Assembly: GCA_965240325.2 (NCBI GenBank)
Contig: OZ251235.1
Coordinates: 496,001-560,000 of the forward strand
Origin: Rebecca billardiae RCC1528
Taxonomy: Eukaryota; Haptophyta
Reading direction: 5' to 3'
DNA length: 64,000 nucleotides
Shown: piece after piece, positions 10,227 to 21,402 of the stretch
Position numbering within the stretch: position 1 is the first letter of the stretch
How the letters are laid out: each line of letters opens with the position of its first letter
Program-made: the position numbers and the translations under genes
Notes under the pieces: model-generated
The model's database searches: none
What the model was told of the DNA's origin: nothing
Seen by the model: the letters and a program-made list of their open reading frames with translations, nothing else

Positions 10227-11057
10227 TCTAATGGCCCTGTAACGGCCGGCGGGTCGCTCTGCGACACCGCCAACAGAAAGGACAGTGGGACTGGGACACA
10301 GGGGACTTTGGTCCCGCGCCCCTCTCGCGGGCTCTGGCGCGCGAACGCTTTGCCACTACTGGCCCCCCGAGCCGGAGAGCGGCGCTCCGTGCACCAACAA
10401 AGGCATCCCCAGCCGCATGTTGCCACTCGACACCTCGTCTCGCCTCGCGCGGAGCCAACTTGTGGTGTGCGGGAGCCACCCGTAGCACACTGGGCCGTGT
10501 AGCGACGCGCGTGGCGGGTCAACAGTGCATCGCGAAGGCGTCGCACGCGCAATCCGTTGAGTACATACTCATGTCTGTCCCATGGCACGTCGTGCGCCGC
10601 CGTGTGCGCCGATGCACTCCCGACTCGCGACGCGCCGCGTGCAGCACAGCCTGTGCTTCGGGTAGCTCCCGCACACCACAAGTTGGCGCCGCGCGAAGCG
10701 AGACGAGGTGTCGACAGGCGGTGCATGACGTGCCATGGGACAGACATGAGTATGTACTCAACATTGCGCGTGCGACACCCTCGCGATGCACTGTTGACCC
10801 AGTGTGCTACGGGTGGCTCCCGCACACCACAAGTTGGCTCCGCGCGAGGCGAGACGAGGTGTCGAGTGGCAACATGCGGCTGGGGATGTCTTTGTTGGTG
10901 CACGGAGCGCCTATCTCCGGCTCGGCGGCCAGTAGTGACAAAGCGTTCGCGCGCCAGAGCCCGCGAGAGGGGCGCGACCAAAGTCCCCTGTGTCCCACTG
11001 TCCTTTCCGCCGCACCCCTCGCCCAGCGAGGGGTGCTCGACCGTTACGGGAGATTAG
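10227..11057. mobile_element. Large foldback element (~830 bp)
   Basis: The left arm (about 10227-10597) and right arm (about 10722-11057) are long, highly similar inverted copies. Both share AAAGGACAGTGGGA, the GCACCAACAAAG block and TGAGTACATACTCATGTCTG. The central loop carries a third, partial copy of the arm sequence (about 10655-10715). Near-identical direct repeats flank it: ATGCACCTGGCGGTAATACT at 10200 and ATGCACCTGGGTAATACT at 11058. No transposase frame is visible, so it is a non-autonomous foldback-type element by inference. Confidence 0.75.
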
Positions 11058-11096
11058 ATGCACCTGGGTAATACTGCAGCATGGCGCAAGCACAGC

Positions 11097-12734
11097 ATGG
11101 CGGCGGCCGAAAGAGCTTCGCGCCCTCCCGGGCAAACCATCGTCATCACACTGCTCGCGGCCGCGCTCGCGCGGCGCGCCGGAGTGCGGGCGAGCGCGTC
11201 CATGCCGGCGCCGTCTTCGCCATGGGCGCAGCACGCCAGCCGCCGCCCCGTGCCGCGTGCGATGGCGGAGGCGAAGCAAGCAGACGACGCGTGCAACGCC
11301 TTCTGGGCGCGGAACGCCATGGCGTGCGGGCTGCTGCTGCTGCGCCACGTGCCCAAGACCGCGGGCTCGCTCATCCGCAGCCGCTTTGGAGCCCAGACCG
11401 CAAAAGACCGCTGCGGCTGGGGCACGCCGCTGCAAAAGAAACCGGGGGCTGGACTGAAGCACCTGCTCGAAGGGTTGGGGCTGCAGGCACGGTCTGCCAA
11501 CATCACACGCGATCTGTACTGGCTGCTCGGGCCGGGCGTGACGGCGACGGCGGGACTGGACGCGTACCCGCTCGTGTACTTTGAGCAGCACATCCCCATG
11601 TGGGAGGGCTTCCAGGCGTACGAGGCGGCGCTCCCGGCGCTCTCCGCGTGGTGGCCGCGCTGCCGAGTCGCCACCATCACAGTGGTGCGCGAGCCGTACA
11701 AGTGGTCCGTTGCCGTCTGGACCTTCTTCGCCGGCCGCATGCAGGAGCGCTCGTGGCTGCACGGGCGGCTACCCTGCATCGAGGCCATGCGCGCCAACCA
11801 TCGCTTCGGGGTTGGAGCCAGCGGAAATCACTGCATCCTGCAGGTTGACTGGATCTTCCCCCATCTGAGGGTGGCCTCAGGGCAGCGCGCGCTCACCGCT
11901 GCGGACGTGCGCCCGGGCCTCGACGCGCGCCGCTCGCACGTGTACGTGGGCGTTCTCGAGCGGCTCGAGGAGTCGACGGCCACGCTCTCGTCGGCGCTCG
12001 GCATCCCACTCCACCTTCTTGCGGGCTCGATCAAGCCGCCTGAGAGGGCCCGGCTCAAGATGTCCGGCGAGCGGCGGCAGCGGCTGCTGATGTCCGCTGC
12101 CGCGCGCGCGGTCCTGGTCAAGCGGCACGCATCTGAGATGGCCGCGGCCAACGACTCCTCCGCGGTGTGGGCGCGCATACACGCCACCCTCGCGGACGAC
12201 TACGTCCTGTACGCCGAGGCGAACCGCGCGCTCACCGAGCTCACCGCCGCGCAGGCGAGGCGGAACCCGTGCTTCGCGCCGGCAGGGGTTGACGTGGCTG
12301 CGTACTCCGAGCGTCTACGACAGCCGTGGGCATCCCAGACTCAGGGCCCGCCGTGGCCCATGCAGGGCGTGGTGAAGCACCTCACACGGGAAGGGGAGGC
12401 GTACTGCGCTCAGACGAAGGACGCTCGCCAGCGTGCTCCCTGCGAGCGCGTGGGGTCGGTGGCAACACTGGGCGGCACGAGCGCCGCCTCCAGCCCGCAG
12501 CAGGCAGTGGCGCGTGCGGCCGCCCAGCTGAGTGCGCAGCACCCCGAGCTGCAGCTGGGCGCGAGCCCCGACCTGATCTCGCAAAAGGCGGCGCGCTTCC
12601 TGCAGCTGCTGCTGCCGGAGGAGGCGGACCCGCGGTACGGCTCGCAGCAGCGGCTGGCCGCAAGCGCGTCGCCGTCGACAAGCAGCGCTAGCAGCAGCAG
12701 CAGCAGCTTCTTCCGAAGGTGTCGGCGTGTCTGA
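11097..12734 (+). CDS. Golgi-type carbohydrate sulfotransferase
   Basis: About 545 aa, single exon. The predicted enzyme transfers sulfate from PAPS to a carbohydrate in the Golgi lumen (sulfotransferase 2/3 superfamily). Residues 13-25 (QTIVITLLAAALA) look like a type II signal anchor. The 5'-phosphosulfate loop is RHVPKTAGSLI (83-93) and the 3'-phosphate loop is TVVREPYKWSVAVW (about 196-209), spaced as in heparan-sulfate 2-O- and galactose-3-O-sulfotransferases. A late segment, SHVYVGVLERLEESTATL, matches the common VG..E.L..S feature. The C-terminal 150 residues are low complexity and end in a Ser run. An in-frame ATG at 11058 lies inside the direct repeat beside the foldback element, so the element probably landed in the promoter or 5' UTR. 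Acceptor sugar unknown. Confidence 0.75.
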   Translation: MAAAERASRPPGQTIVITLLAAALARRAGVRASASMPAPSSPWAQHASRRPVPRAMAEAKQADDACNAFWARNAMACGLLLLRHVPKTAGSLIRSRFGAQTAKDRCGWGTPLQKKPGAGLKHLLEGLGLQARSANITRDLYWLLGPGVTATAGLDAYPLVYFEQHIPMWEGFQAYEAALPALSAWWPRCRVATITVVREPYKWSVAVWTFFAGRMQERSWLHGRLPCIEAMRANHRFGVGASGNHCILQVDWIFPHLRVASGQRALTAADVRPGLDARRSHVYVGVLERLEESTATLSSALGIPLHLLAGSIKPPERARLKMSGERRQRLLMSAAARAVLVKRHASEMAAANDSSAVWARIHATLADDYVLYAEANRALTELTAAQARRNPCFAPAGVDVAAYSERLRQPWASQTQGPPWPMQGVVKHLTREGEAYCAQTKDARQRAPCERVGSVATLGGTSAASSPQQAVARAAAQLSAQHPELQLGASPDLISQKAARFLQLLLPEEADPRYGSQQRLAASASPSTSSASSSSSSFFRRCRRV

Positions 12735-12991
12735 CACTGCCGGCGACTGTGACTGACACTGTGACTGCGCCGGCACTACTCAGGACTGATGTCTCACAGC
12801 CCGGCCGTGTGTCACAGCCACGGCAGGCATCGGCATCGCAGTCAATGCCGAGCGCGTCTGCGGCGCAGGCCAGTCTGGCACTCAGGCACTCTTGATGCAT
12901 GCCGGTGCCGGCTGCGCGGAGACACCGTGCCTGACTGGTGTCGTCTGCAGTTCGCGGAGTGGCCGCGGTAACTCGTCTGTCCGTATCGTCG

Positions 12992-13089
<98 letters not shown>

Positions 13090-13280
13090 TTATTCAGCAT
13101 TCGCGTGATCGGCGTCGTCCGATTCCGAGCACTACTCGACTGCTGCTGACGATGACCATCATATATATATATAATATATATCAGCATGAAGCCTCCGCGA
13201 TGAGAGCAATAAGCATCATCAGTCACATGGCAACATCCAAGGTTGACGTGACGTCATCGAACGTATGATCATCGACATCA
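12735..13280. other. Intergenic with CA/TA microsatellites
   Basis: No gene seen. It separates convergent genes and is dominated by simple repeats and AT-rich sequence. Confidence 0.6.
12994..13086. repeat. Compound (CA)n(TA)n microsatellite
   Basis: About 55 bases of CA followed by about 38 bases of AT dinucleotides, plus-strand reading. Confidence 0.95.
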
Positions 13281-14228
13281 TCAGTCATCGATGTCACTAT
13301 CGTCGTCGTCGTCGGGACGAGCGCCGTGCGCAGCCCCCGTCACTGCGCTCGATCTGATCGACTGTCCCTTGGTGCGGTGGACCGTCGTCTCGTCCGAGTC
13401 GAGGAATCCCTTGTCCGAGAGCTCGTGCGCGACGCCCTGTCGCAGCGAGCGGGTGGCATGCGGGGCCGTTCAGTTCAGTCGCCTACGCGAGGCATTTACG
13501 CGCACGGCGCATACATCTGATGGCGCGCAGGCACACACCTCGACGGTGAAGGAGCGGTCCACGGGGATGTGCTCGACCACCTTGCCGCCGCGCACGAGGA
13601 AGAGCACCGGGAGCTTCTCCACCTCGACGTGCGTGGAGAGCAGGGGCGCCTTCTCAGTCGTGATGAAGCACAGCTTGGTCTCGAGATGCACCGGGGCGAT
13701 GCAGCCGAGGTTTGCATGCACGATGGAGGTGTCCAGCTGAGCGTTCGCGTCGACGAGCGCGCAGATGACCCGATCGTGCTTCGCCACCTCTTCGAAGAAC
13801 TCCCTGTCCCCGTGCAGCTCTGTGTACTCGCCATGGCCGAGACGCTTCCACTCCTGCTCCTGGGCCGCGCGCGCCTTCATCTGAGTGAGGCGGAGAGCCC
13901 GGAGCGCCTCCAGCTCGTCGTCCGCGACCTCGTCGACGTGTTTTGTCTCGGCTTCGCCGACCTCACCGATCGCAAACCCAACCCCGCCGCGGCTGTCGAC
14001 CTCGTACCATAGCCGCTTGTCCTGCTTTGCGCCGCGGAGGTCGTCCATTGTCATCGGCTTGTCGCCGTTGCGCTGTGCGGCCGCAGCGTTCTGGGTGCGC
14101 TCGATCATCCCCATGAGTGCGGGGTTGTCCTCCGCGTGGAACTCGTCGTCCTTGCCGCCCTCGCCACGGCGAGCCGCATTGTACCCGTCCTCGCGCGTGT
14201 CCGCGCGAGAGGCGAACTGTGACGACAT
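13281..14228 (-). CDS. TXNDC9/phosducin-like thioredoxin-fold protein, 2 exons
   Basis: Exons are complement(13539..14228) and complement(13281..13436). The 102-base intron has donor GTGTGT and acceptor ACAG; the phase 0 join gives 281 aa. TXNDC9 (PLP3/APACD) proteins are cytosolic co-chaperones of the CCT chaperonin that affect tubulin and actin folding. A helical segment ELEALRALRLTQMKARAAQ is followed by EWKRLGHGEYTEL, REFFEEVAKHDRVICALV, HLETKLCFITTEKAPLL and VEKLPVLFLVRGGKVVE, in family order. No CxxC redox motif is present, as expected for this group. The tail ends GQSIRSS...PDDDDDSDIDD, resembling the acidic C-terminus of animal TXNDC9; this independently supports the second exon. The N-terminal 90 residues are longer than in animals. 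Another ATG lies at 14267. Confidence 0.8.
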
Positions 14229-14584
14229 CCCGGCAAGATGGCCACGCGGAAGATGGGGGGCGACCACGCGCGCTTGTGAGAAAGACTCACTGAAAGAGAG
14301 AAAGAACCCAGTGGCACAGCGCTCAGCCGCTCACGAACGGAAGCAAACAAACTTGCTGTTGCGAATGTTTGCGCAGCAGGTTTCGTCGGCTCTGTTCGTA
14401 CTGCAACAGGCGGTTGTGGCCGTGTGGCAGTCATGCTGCGAGTCACCAGCAGCCAGTGATGTGACGGCCAGCTCAGGCCCATCCGCAGCCGGCTGCAGTC
14501 AGCTTCCGATCACCGCCAAGGGCACCCGGAGCTGCAACCACAGCTGCATTGCCCAAGATGACAGTCACTGGCGACCTGCAGCTG

Positions 14585-14968
14585 CTACCGCCGACTGTCG
14601 GCAATCGCTCGGATCACTTGCGCCGTGCCCCAGCAAGATGCCCCAATCAGCATGCCAAAGCCTGCTGCCTGCACGCCGCGCGCGGCTTGTTGCATCGCAT
14701 CAGAGCTTGCGGCCGCTTGACCGGCCTCACGTCCTGCCTCGCGGATGCCCGTACGCACCGCCTCGTTGAATGGGTCGGTGAGGTGATCCTTGATGTCAGG
14801 CATCAGCGTCGGTGCCGAAATATTTGGCCTGGACGGCACCATGCTCTCGAGGACGGAGAGGTCGAGCACGGGCGCCTGCTGCCCAGTGTTGTGGAAGCGC
14901 TCGCGCAGGCTCGACAAAAAATCGGATGGGTCCTTCTCCCCATCCGTCGACGTCTTCGAGGCCGCCAT
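14585..14968 (-). CDS. Hypothetical small protein with C-terminal hydrophobic segment
   Basis: About 127 aa, not recognised. The N-terminal half is acidic and soluble (DGEKDPSDFLSSLRERF). A helical AIREAGREAGQAA-like stretch then leads to a Gly/Ala-rich hydrophobic segment, AAGFGMLIGASCWGTAQVI, near the C-terminus, which could be one membrane helix. The composition looks coding, and its start faces that of the proline-rich gene 212 bases away. The ATG at 14968 is preferred over 15007 because it opens MAASKTSTDGEKD without the odd basic prefix. No function is proposed. Confidence 0.55.
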   Translation of the reverse strand: MAASKTSTDGEKDPSDFLSSLRERFHNTGQQAPVLDLSVLESMVPSRPNISAPTLMPDIKDHLTDPFNEAVRTGIREAGREAGQAAASSDAMQQAARGVQAAGFGMLIGASCWGTAQVIRAIADSRR

Positions 14969-15179
14969 CGTGGCGCGCACCCGCGTCGGCCAAAAGCAAG
15001 ACAGCATACGGTAGATAGAGTTCGTCAGTATTCAGAATGGGTAAAGGTCACCGTGTAACAGAATCACAGCATCGCCCCGGACGCGAGCTTTTGGCTGCCC
15101 ACCTTGTCGCCCATCTCTCCTCCGCTGCGCGCGAGTGGGCGCGCTCCTGCGGAGGATTGAAGCTTCGAGGGCCTCCTCC

Positions 15180-16534
15180 ATGAGCACAGTCTCGCAAGAC
15201 GATGCGCATGCGCTGCGGCGCAAGGTTGAGGACCTCAGCCGCCAGCACGAACAGATCGTCTCTGGGCTCACCGGCGAGGTCGACCGGCTGCATAATGTGT
15301 GCCACGGGCTCATGCTCCAGCTCGTGATGAATGGGCTCTCGCCGAGCGTGCCGTCCGGTGCGCGCGCCGAGCGACTCAAACAGCTCGCCTCCCCGAGCCG
15401 CACCCTTCTCGCCGCGCCTGACGCCCCCCATGAGCGCACTGACGACCGCTCTACCACCACCCCCTCGCGCAGGCCCTGATGACGCGCAGCGCATGTATGA
15501 GGGCGTGCTCGAGGCAGTGCGCGCCGGGGACTTGCAGCTGCCGGCACGCTTGCCCGTGCCCTCCGACCCTGCGCCTGAACAGCCGCGCGAGCCGGCTGAG
15601 CAGGCACGCGCAGCTGCAGACCAGGTGCGCTGTTGCGCTGCGCCGCCCTCCGGGGGATGGGTGCAACGGCGCGCAGACGCGCAGTCACGCACTGGCGGAT
15701 GCGCGGGCGTGAGCGCGTACTCCGCGCGGCTCACACGCGTCCTCGCCGCGTGATCTCGGCACACGCGCCCCTGCCACTCGCGTCCCCCGACGCGCAGCCC
15801 GTCGGCGCCGCCGTCGAGCCTGCGCCACCAGCCCGAGCATCTGAGCCGGCCCACGGGCGCCCGCGGGTGGGATCAGGAGATTACGCGGAGTCCAAGGCGC
15901 TGGCGCCGCCGCCGGAGCCTTCGCCGTACTACCACGTGCCCTCGCCGTCGCCTGGGCGGTCGCCGGAGCGGACACAGCCGCAGTCACCTTCACGACCGCT
16001 CAACCCCGCGCACTCGCTCCCGCCGATCGCGCGAGAGAGCCCGGCTCCAGACCTGGCCGTGCTCGGCTCGCCCACGCGCTCGCGGTCCGACGCGGCCGCG
16101 GCCGGCTCGGCCGATCCATTAGGGCTGATGGGCGCCTCGGCGGCGACGGAGCAATCGGACGATCTCGGCTCGCCCTCGGCGGTGGGCGTGACGGGGGGTG
16201 CGCCCATCGCCGGCCCCTCTGGGATGCCGCGCGTGCTGCGCAAGGGCGGCGCCGTCGGCAGCGGTGGGATGCGCAGGCCGCGCACGCTGGCGCCGCTGCA
16301 CACGACCGAGCGGAGCGCTATGGGCGGTGCGCGCTGCTGCTCGCCATGCGGCGCGCGCGTGGCGTCCGCGCGCGGCAGCCCCGGCGAGCACCGAGTGACC
16401 ACCACCCCGCGCGTGCACACTCTGCCCGCCTCTCCCACTGTCGCGCAGGGTTTGGTGTGCGCACCAATCGGCCGAAGCCAAAGGCGGCAGCGACGGAGCG
16501 GGAGCAGCCCGCGTGGCCGGCCATCGACCACTAA
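15180..16534 (+). CDS. Hypothetical proline-rich protein with N-terminal coiled coil, 4 exons
   Basis: Exons 15180-15357, 15473-15624, 15798-16326 and 16449-16534 join with consistent phases (1, 0, 1) to give 314 aa. Introns of 115, 173 and 122 bases all begin GTGCGC and end GCAG. Residues 5-45 (DAHALRRKVEDLSRQHEQIV and following) form a likely coiled coil. A helical stretch PDDAQRMYEGVLEAVRAGDL follows, then a long Pro/Ser/Ala-rich disordered region with many SP sites, which are potential proline-directed kinase targets. The end is basic (FGVRTNRPKPKAAATERE). No known domain is recognised. The third splice was chosen because it ends the protein at a short conserved-looking tail; unspliced reading would continue to 16694. 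An upstream in-frame ATG exists at 15135. Confidence 0.55.
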
Positions 16535-17236
16535 CGTCAGGCGTGCTCGGCGGACGACACTGGACATGCTCGACGTGCCCGGAGTGGCGGCCGTGTTGGC
16601 CGTCAGCCCGGCGGCGCCCCGCGAGCGGCGAATGCCCTGCGTTTCAAGTACGAAGTTACGACTCTCGGGCTGCTTTCGGTCTGAGTCGGCCTGATCAGTG
16701 CGTCGTACCGCTCCTACCCGCTATAGCTAGTACTGTCTCTATATAGCTAGTACTAGCTGTCTTCCCGCAGTATGAGTAGACATTATCATTATAAAATAGT
16801 TATTTAATTATATATATATATTATACTCGTATTAGTAGTACTATTAACTAATTAAAATAATTAATATCAGAAGTCACGCGCTTAGTGATGTGGCTCTGAG
16901 TCTTAGACTCTCTGCCCGCGATAGTAATTAAATATTAATTGTTCGGCAGGCTGCGAGCCTGCGACAGCACGGCTCCGGCCGGTAACCGGTATAAAGATTT
17001 TTATTAAATAATATATATACAAGTAACTATAGAAGGCTTCGCTCGCGACCGTCACGGCGCTCAACGGAGATACCCGCCTACTAACGACTAAGATACTGCG
17101 TATCTGAATATTTATACGGGCCTATCTCGTCAATGCTGCTGATGGATGCGCGGTGGACTAGTTGAACGTCAGTTTACTCAATACTCTACCGTAGGCAGTA
17201 GTTACTACTCATTGTATACGTTAGCTACACGCCGTA
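16535..17236. other. AT-rich intergenic, no gene
   Basis: Strikingly AT-rich (TA and TAAT tracts around 16795-16870) against the GC-rich genes. Both neighbours converge here. No frame, RNA or repeat family was recognised. Confidence 0.6.
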
Positions 17237-19152
17237 TTACTGCTCCGCGGCTGTGTGCGCTAGTCCGTGAGCCGCCTGCTGGATGACAGAATGCACCGCC
17301 GACCAGTCACCTTCGAAGCACAAGCTTCCGTCGGCGCCGTCATCCATGTCTTGCGTGATCAGGCTGCGAGCCTGTGCGCCGTCATCGAGTTCTCCGCCGA
17401 CTCGGCCGTCGAGCGGTGTGATGGTGCACTCACGCTCGTACGGCTCGCGCCACTGAAGGCGTAGGTTGGCAAAAATATCCCGCTCTGTCGTGCACGGGAT
17501 GCTTGCTGCGGCGATGGTGTTGGTGATCTTCGCGCCGCGATTTCCGTGCTCGTACCACGCGGGCTGCAACCCGTGCTCGCTCAGCGACCAATTGTGCCGC
17601 TTGGCGTGGTGCCGCATCGCGATGTTGAAGTGCTCAGATCCGGTGAAGTGGAGTAGCGCGAACGGCAGCTGCGCTCGCGCGCAAATCTTGATGTCGATTC
17701 GGCGGTGCAGTGCCGCCGGCTCGGGCAGCCGGCACACGCCCATGAAGGACTGGTGCTCGTCGGTGCTACTCACCTCGTCGTCCTGTACGCGACTGCTGCC
17801 CACGCTCGCGCCCGCCCTGCGCCGTGCACCGCCCCCCGGCTGGGCGAGTACGTCCGTCACGAAGCCGCTGGTTGCGAGCCGTTCCACCAGCTCACCGAGA
17901 GTACCCTCGCGAGATGTGGCCTCCTCAAGCGCGATCAGGATGTCCACGTCGTGACTCGACTTCTTGCCTCGCCGGTAAGAGCCGACTGGCTCGCAGAAGT
18001 GGACCTGGGCGCTGCCCACGATGCCCTCCAGCTCGTCGCGCACAAGCGCGGCGCACTTCGTAATCTCCGCGCGCGGCACCGGCCGCGCAAAGTCGTGGAC
18101 GTGGTGCAGGCCGATCTTCTGCACGTCCGAGAGCTTATAATCCGCCGCGCGCAGGTCTTCGTACGTGCGCAGGCCGCAGTCGTACCACTCCTTTGCCTGC
18201 CGAAGCCCCACGCCTGTGAGCGAAGCGCACGCGGCGACGGCGGTGGCTGGTAAGCGTGGGCACGAGCAGTGGGCCAGCCTGTGAGGGTACTCCCTCTGCC
18301 TCTGGCAGTCGCGCGCGCGCACGCACCGTGGATGCGCAGGAACGAGACGGAGGTAACCGTGCGCTCGTCATTGAGCAGGCTGTTGAGCCGGCTCAGCCCA
18401 GCTCGCGCCGTGAGCCCTGCCGCCTTTGCATTCAGCATCTCCTCGATCGACTCACGGCACTGCTTGCCCAGCCCGAGCTCCTGCCGTCCGCTCTCGCGGT
18501 CTGCGAGTAGCAGCGCGTCGAAATCGCCCATCGACTCGATTGGCTGTCCGCACGAACGTAGGAAGCTCGCCGCGCGAGAGTAGGTCTTCTTGCGGTGTTC
18601 GTCGCCGGCATGTCCGCGCGCTGCGTACATCGCGCCGAGCAGCGCGAGCGGCTGGGCCAACTCGTCGTTTGGCAGAGCGGTCGCGGGCAGGCCAGTCAAA
18701 TCAGAGCTCATGTCTGGGATGGTTTGCTCAGCCCGATTAGCCTCGAGCTTTGGCCGCTTTGGGGCGGGCGGCGTGCTGTCGTCTCCGAGGCGGGCCAGCA
18801 GGCATCTCTCAAAACGCGCACCATCATGGCAGCACTTGTTGATGTCGGAGGTCCAGTCCGAATGGACGATGGGCGCGCGCGTGACACACGCGCACGCCAG
18901 CCCCGACGCCTTCAAGAGCGCATGGCAGCGCGCAAGGGCGTTTCCCTCTCCCATCCGGTGTGAGCAGAGGACGATGTGCGTGACGACAGGGGCTGGCGAC
19001 GTGTCGACGACGCTGCCGCCGTTGCAGTAGACGATCGGGCGCATGCCGAACTTCTCGATTTGCTTGCACATGATCGGAACGCGCAAGCCGCGCGCGTCTG
19101 CGCCCTCGGCGAGAACCAGGACGCACGCGGCGTCCGCGCCTGCTGTCGTCAT
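17237..19152 (-). CDS. Family X DNA polymerase with BRCT domain (lambda/mu/TdT-like), 2 exons
   Basis: Exons are complement(18327..19152) and complement(17237..18213). The 113-base intron has donor GTGCGT and acceptor ACAG, and the join restores HGVGLRQAKEW, the helix-hairpin-helix that binds DNA. The product is about 600 aa. Enzymes of this type fill short gaps in base-excision repair and non-homologous end joining. Residues 1-100 form an N-terminal BRCT-like domain (IEKFGMRPIVYCNGG, THIVLC). A linker and the 8-kDa/HhH region (about 165-310) follow. The palm motif GSYRRGKKSSHDVDILI (353-369) carries metal-binding Asp364 and Asp366, and the third Asp is 448 in RRIDIKI. The thumb motif FTGSEHFN...WSLSEHGL is typical of the lambda/mu/TdT branch. 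The C-terminal about 70 residues are extra. All catalytic Asps are present. The start at 19152 follows an alternative ATG at 19179. Confidence 0.88.
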
Positions 19153-19390
19153 GGCGATGCAGTTCTCGCTTCCTCTCAAGCGTGCGGCGGCGGCGGGTTG
19201 CAGCCGTGACCGACAGTTGCCGCACCGTGACGACCGTTGGCCAAATTATTAGTGGAGACAGTCCGGCTTATTGGTCCGGAATTCCTGGTCTCGTGGGTCG
19301 TGACCGGAAGGAAAATGCTGTTCATCACGCGCGACAAGGCAGACGACGGTGCGCCGGTCTGTGGCCGAGTGGGAGTACTGGCGTGCCGGA

Positions 19391-19952
19391 GCGTTGCGCC
19401 AGCTGGACAAACGCGAGGACGCTAGCTTTCGTAGATCACGAAGCTACGGAGGGCCTCTGACGAGAGTCGCCTTCGGATCGGGGCCCTCTCCCGCTGTGCC
19501 GCATCGGCGCACGCTCGGCGGGCTACGTTTGCGCACGCCGTGCAGCTCGCGGCGCGTGCGCGTCGGCTAGCTGGCACACTGCTCCTGACGCACAAGTCGA
19601 ATGACCGCAGCTGGGATGCCCTTTCGCGCGGCAAGGACGCGTGCGAGGCCGGTCGCTGCGGCCGAGCGGCGTGACCGTGCCGCCTGCACGCTGGGCGCCC
19701 ATGCACGTGGCTTCGCCGCGCGCGCTGAGGCTGGCGAGCGTCGCGACCGAGTTCCACGACGCGTGCGACGCGCCATCTGCCCGCTTCCGTGCCTCCGACG
19801 CACGTTTTATGCGGGCAACGGCCATCGCCCGCCCATGCGGCGGCGAAGCCGCCATCCGCCGCGCTTTGCCGTTGGACAGAGCGCAGAACATTTCGTTTTG
19901 AAAAGCGCAGATCTGAAAAGACCGGAAGGCGTTTGTCCAGCTGGCGCAACGC
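19391..19952. mobile_element. Non-autonomous TIR element (~560 bp)
   Basis: The termini are a perfect 24-base inverted repeat at 19391-19414 and 19929-19952, starting GCGTTGCGCCAGCTGG and ending ACAAACGC. No transposase is visible and no clear target-site duplication was found, so the true ends may extend a little further. Confidence 0.65.
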
Positions 19953-19988
19953 CCCTGTCGCGTCTGAAGTCATGGATTCAAATAACCT

Positions 19989-20583
19989 ACAGGTGGATAC
20001 GGGCTAACTGGACACAGGGGCTATCTGGACACTCAGCGGGCGGCGGGCCTCGTGGCGAGGGCTCGTGGGCGAACGAGCACGAGCGCCCACTGGCGGGTCG
20101 CCACGACGGCGCACGATGTTCGCTGAACTCACCTGGTCGTGAGACGTCGTCTGCGCACGCGTCAGGTCGCGCTTCTCGCCGCCTTCGCCTTGTTTCGTGA
20201 GTCCCGCGCACAAGGGCGAACGCCAGCGTTTCAAGCCGCAAGGCGCGTGCGCGGACTCAGGAAGGGCGGACTCCGAGGCAAGGCGCGGTTGCGCTGGCGT
20301 GGGTAGGTCCCAGAGCAACCGTCCGAGCCGCTGCACACGCTTTTCCTCCGCGCGCGCGTCTCTGAGCTCGATTCCCATGCCTCAGCCAGTGCCAGGGGCT
20401 AATTGGACAGTGCCATTGCGGCCGCCACGCGCGGAGACGGGCCCGCAGCGCAGAAAGCGCGCTGTGGCGGAACTCCAGGGACCCCCTGAAGTCCGTCCCT
20501 GGCGCCCCTTCGACCCCAATGCTCCCAGGGAGGCCTCCGCGTGAGTTGGGTCGGCCACTGTCCAGATCACCCGTATCCACCTG
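19989..20583. mobile_element. Second non-autonomous TIR element (~595 bp)
   Basis: ACAGGTGGATACGGG at 19989 is inverted as CCCGTATCCACCTGT ending at 20583; the match extends imperfectly to about 27 bases. A subterminal motif GGGCTAAYTGGACA recurs at about 20001, 20019 and 20396, as transposase-binding subterminal repeats often do. No long ORF. Confidence 0.55.
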
Positions 20584-20633
20584 TAAACCAGTTTCCAGGT
20601 CTCTCTTCGGAGAGCGTGCCCCTGAACGGGATG

Positions 20634-20762
20634 GTGCGGCAACCTGGCCGACCTGCCACCGTGAGCCTTAGCTACGCACGTATTAAAACAAATAAACTGT
20701 ACATACATTTTATATGTGTTTTAATACGTGCGTAAGGCTCACGGTGGCAGGTTGCCGCGCCA
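20634..20762. repeat. Short hairpin element
   Basis: GCGGCAACCT...GCCACCGTGAGCCTTA...ACGCACGTATTAAAACA is followed by its inverted copy, around a loop of about 25 AT-rich bases. The left arm has 9- and 3-base insertions. No coding capacity. Confidence 0.7.
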
Positions 20763-20812
20763 TATCCTTCCAAGTCGCGGTCCGGATGTACCGATGTTAC
20801 GTACGCGCGATA

Positions 20813-21401
<589 letters not shown>

Positions 21402-21402
<1 letters not shown>

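Noticed and set aside
10285-11057. Small ORFs in the foldback element considered as a transposase
   Set aside because: They are mirror translations of the two arms, short, and share no transposase motif.
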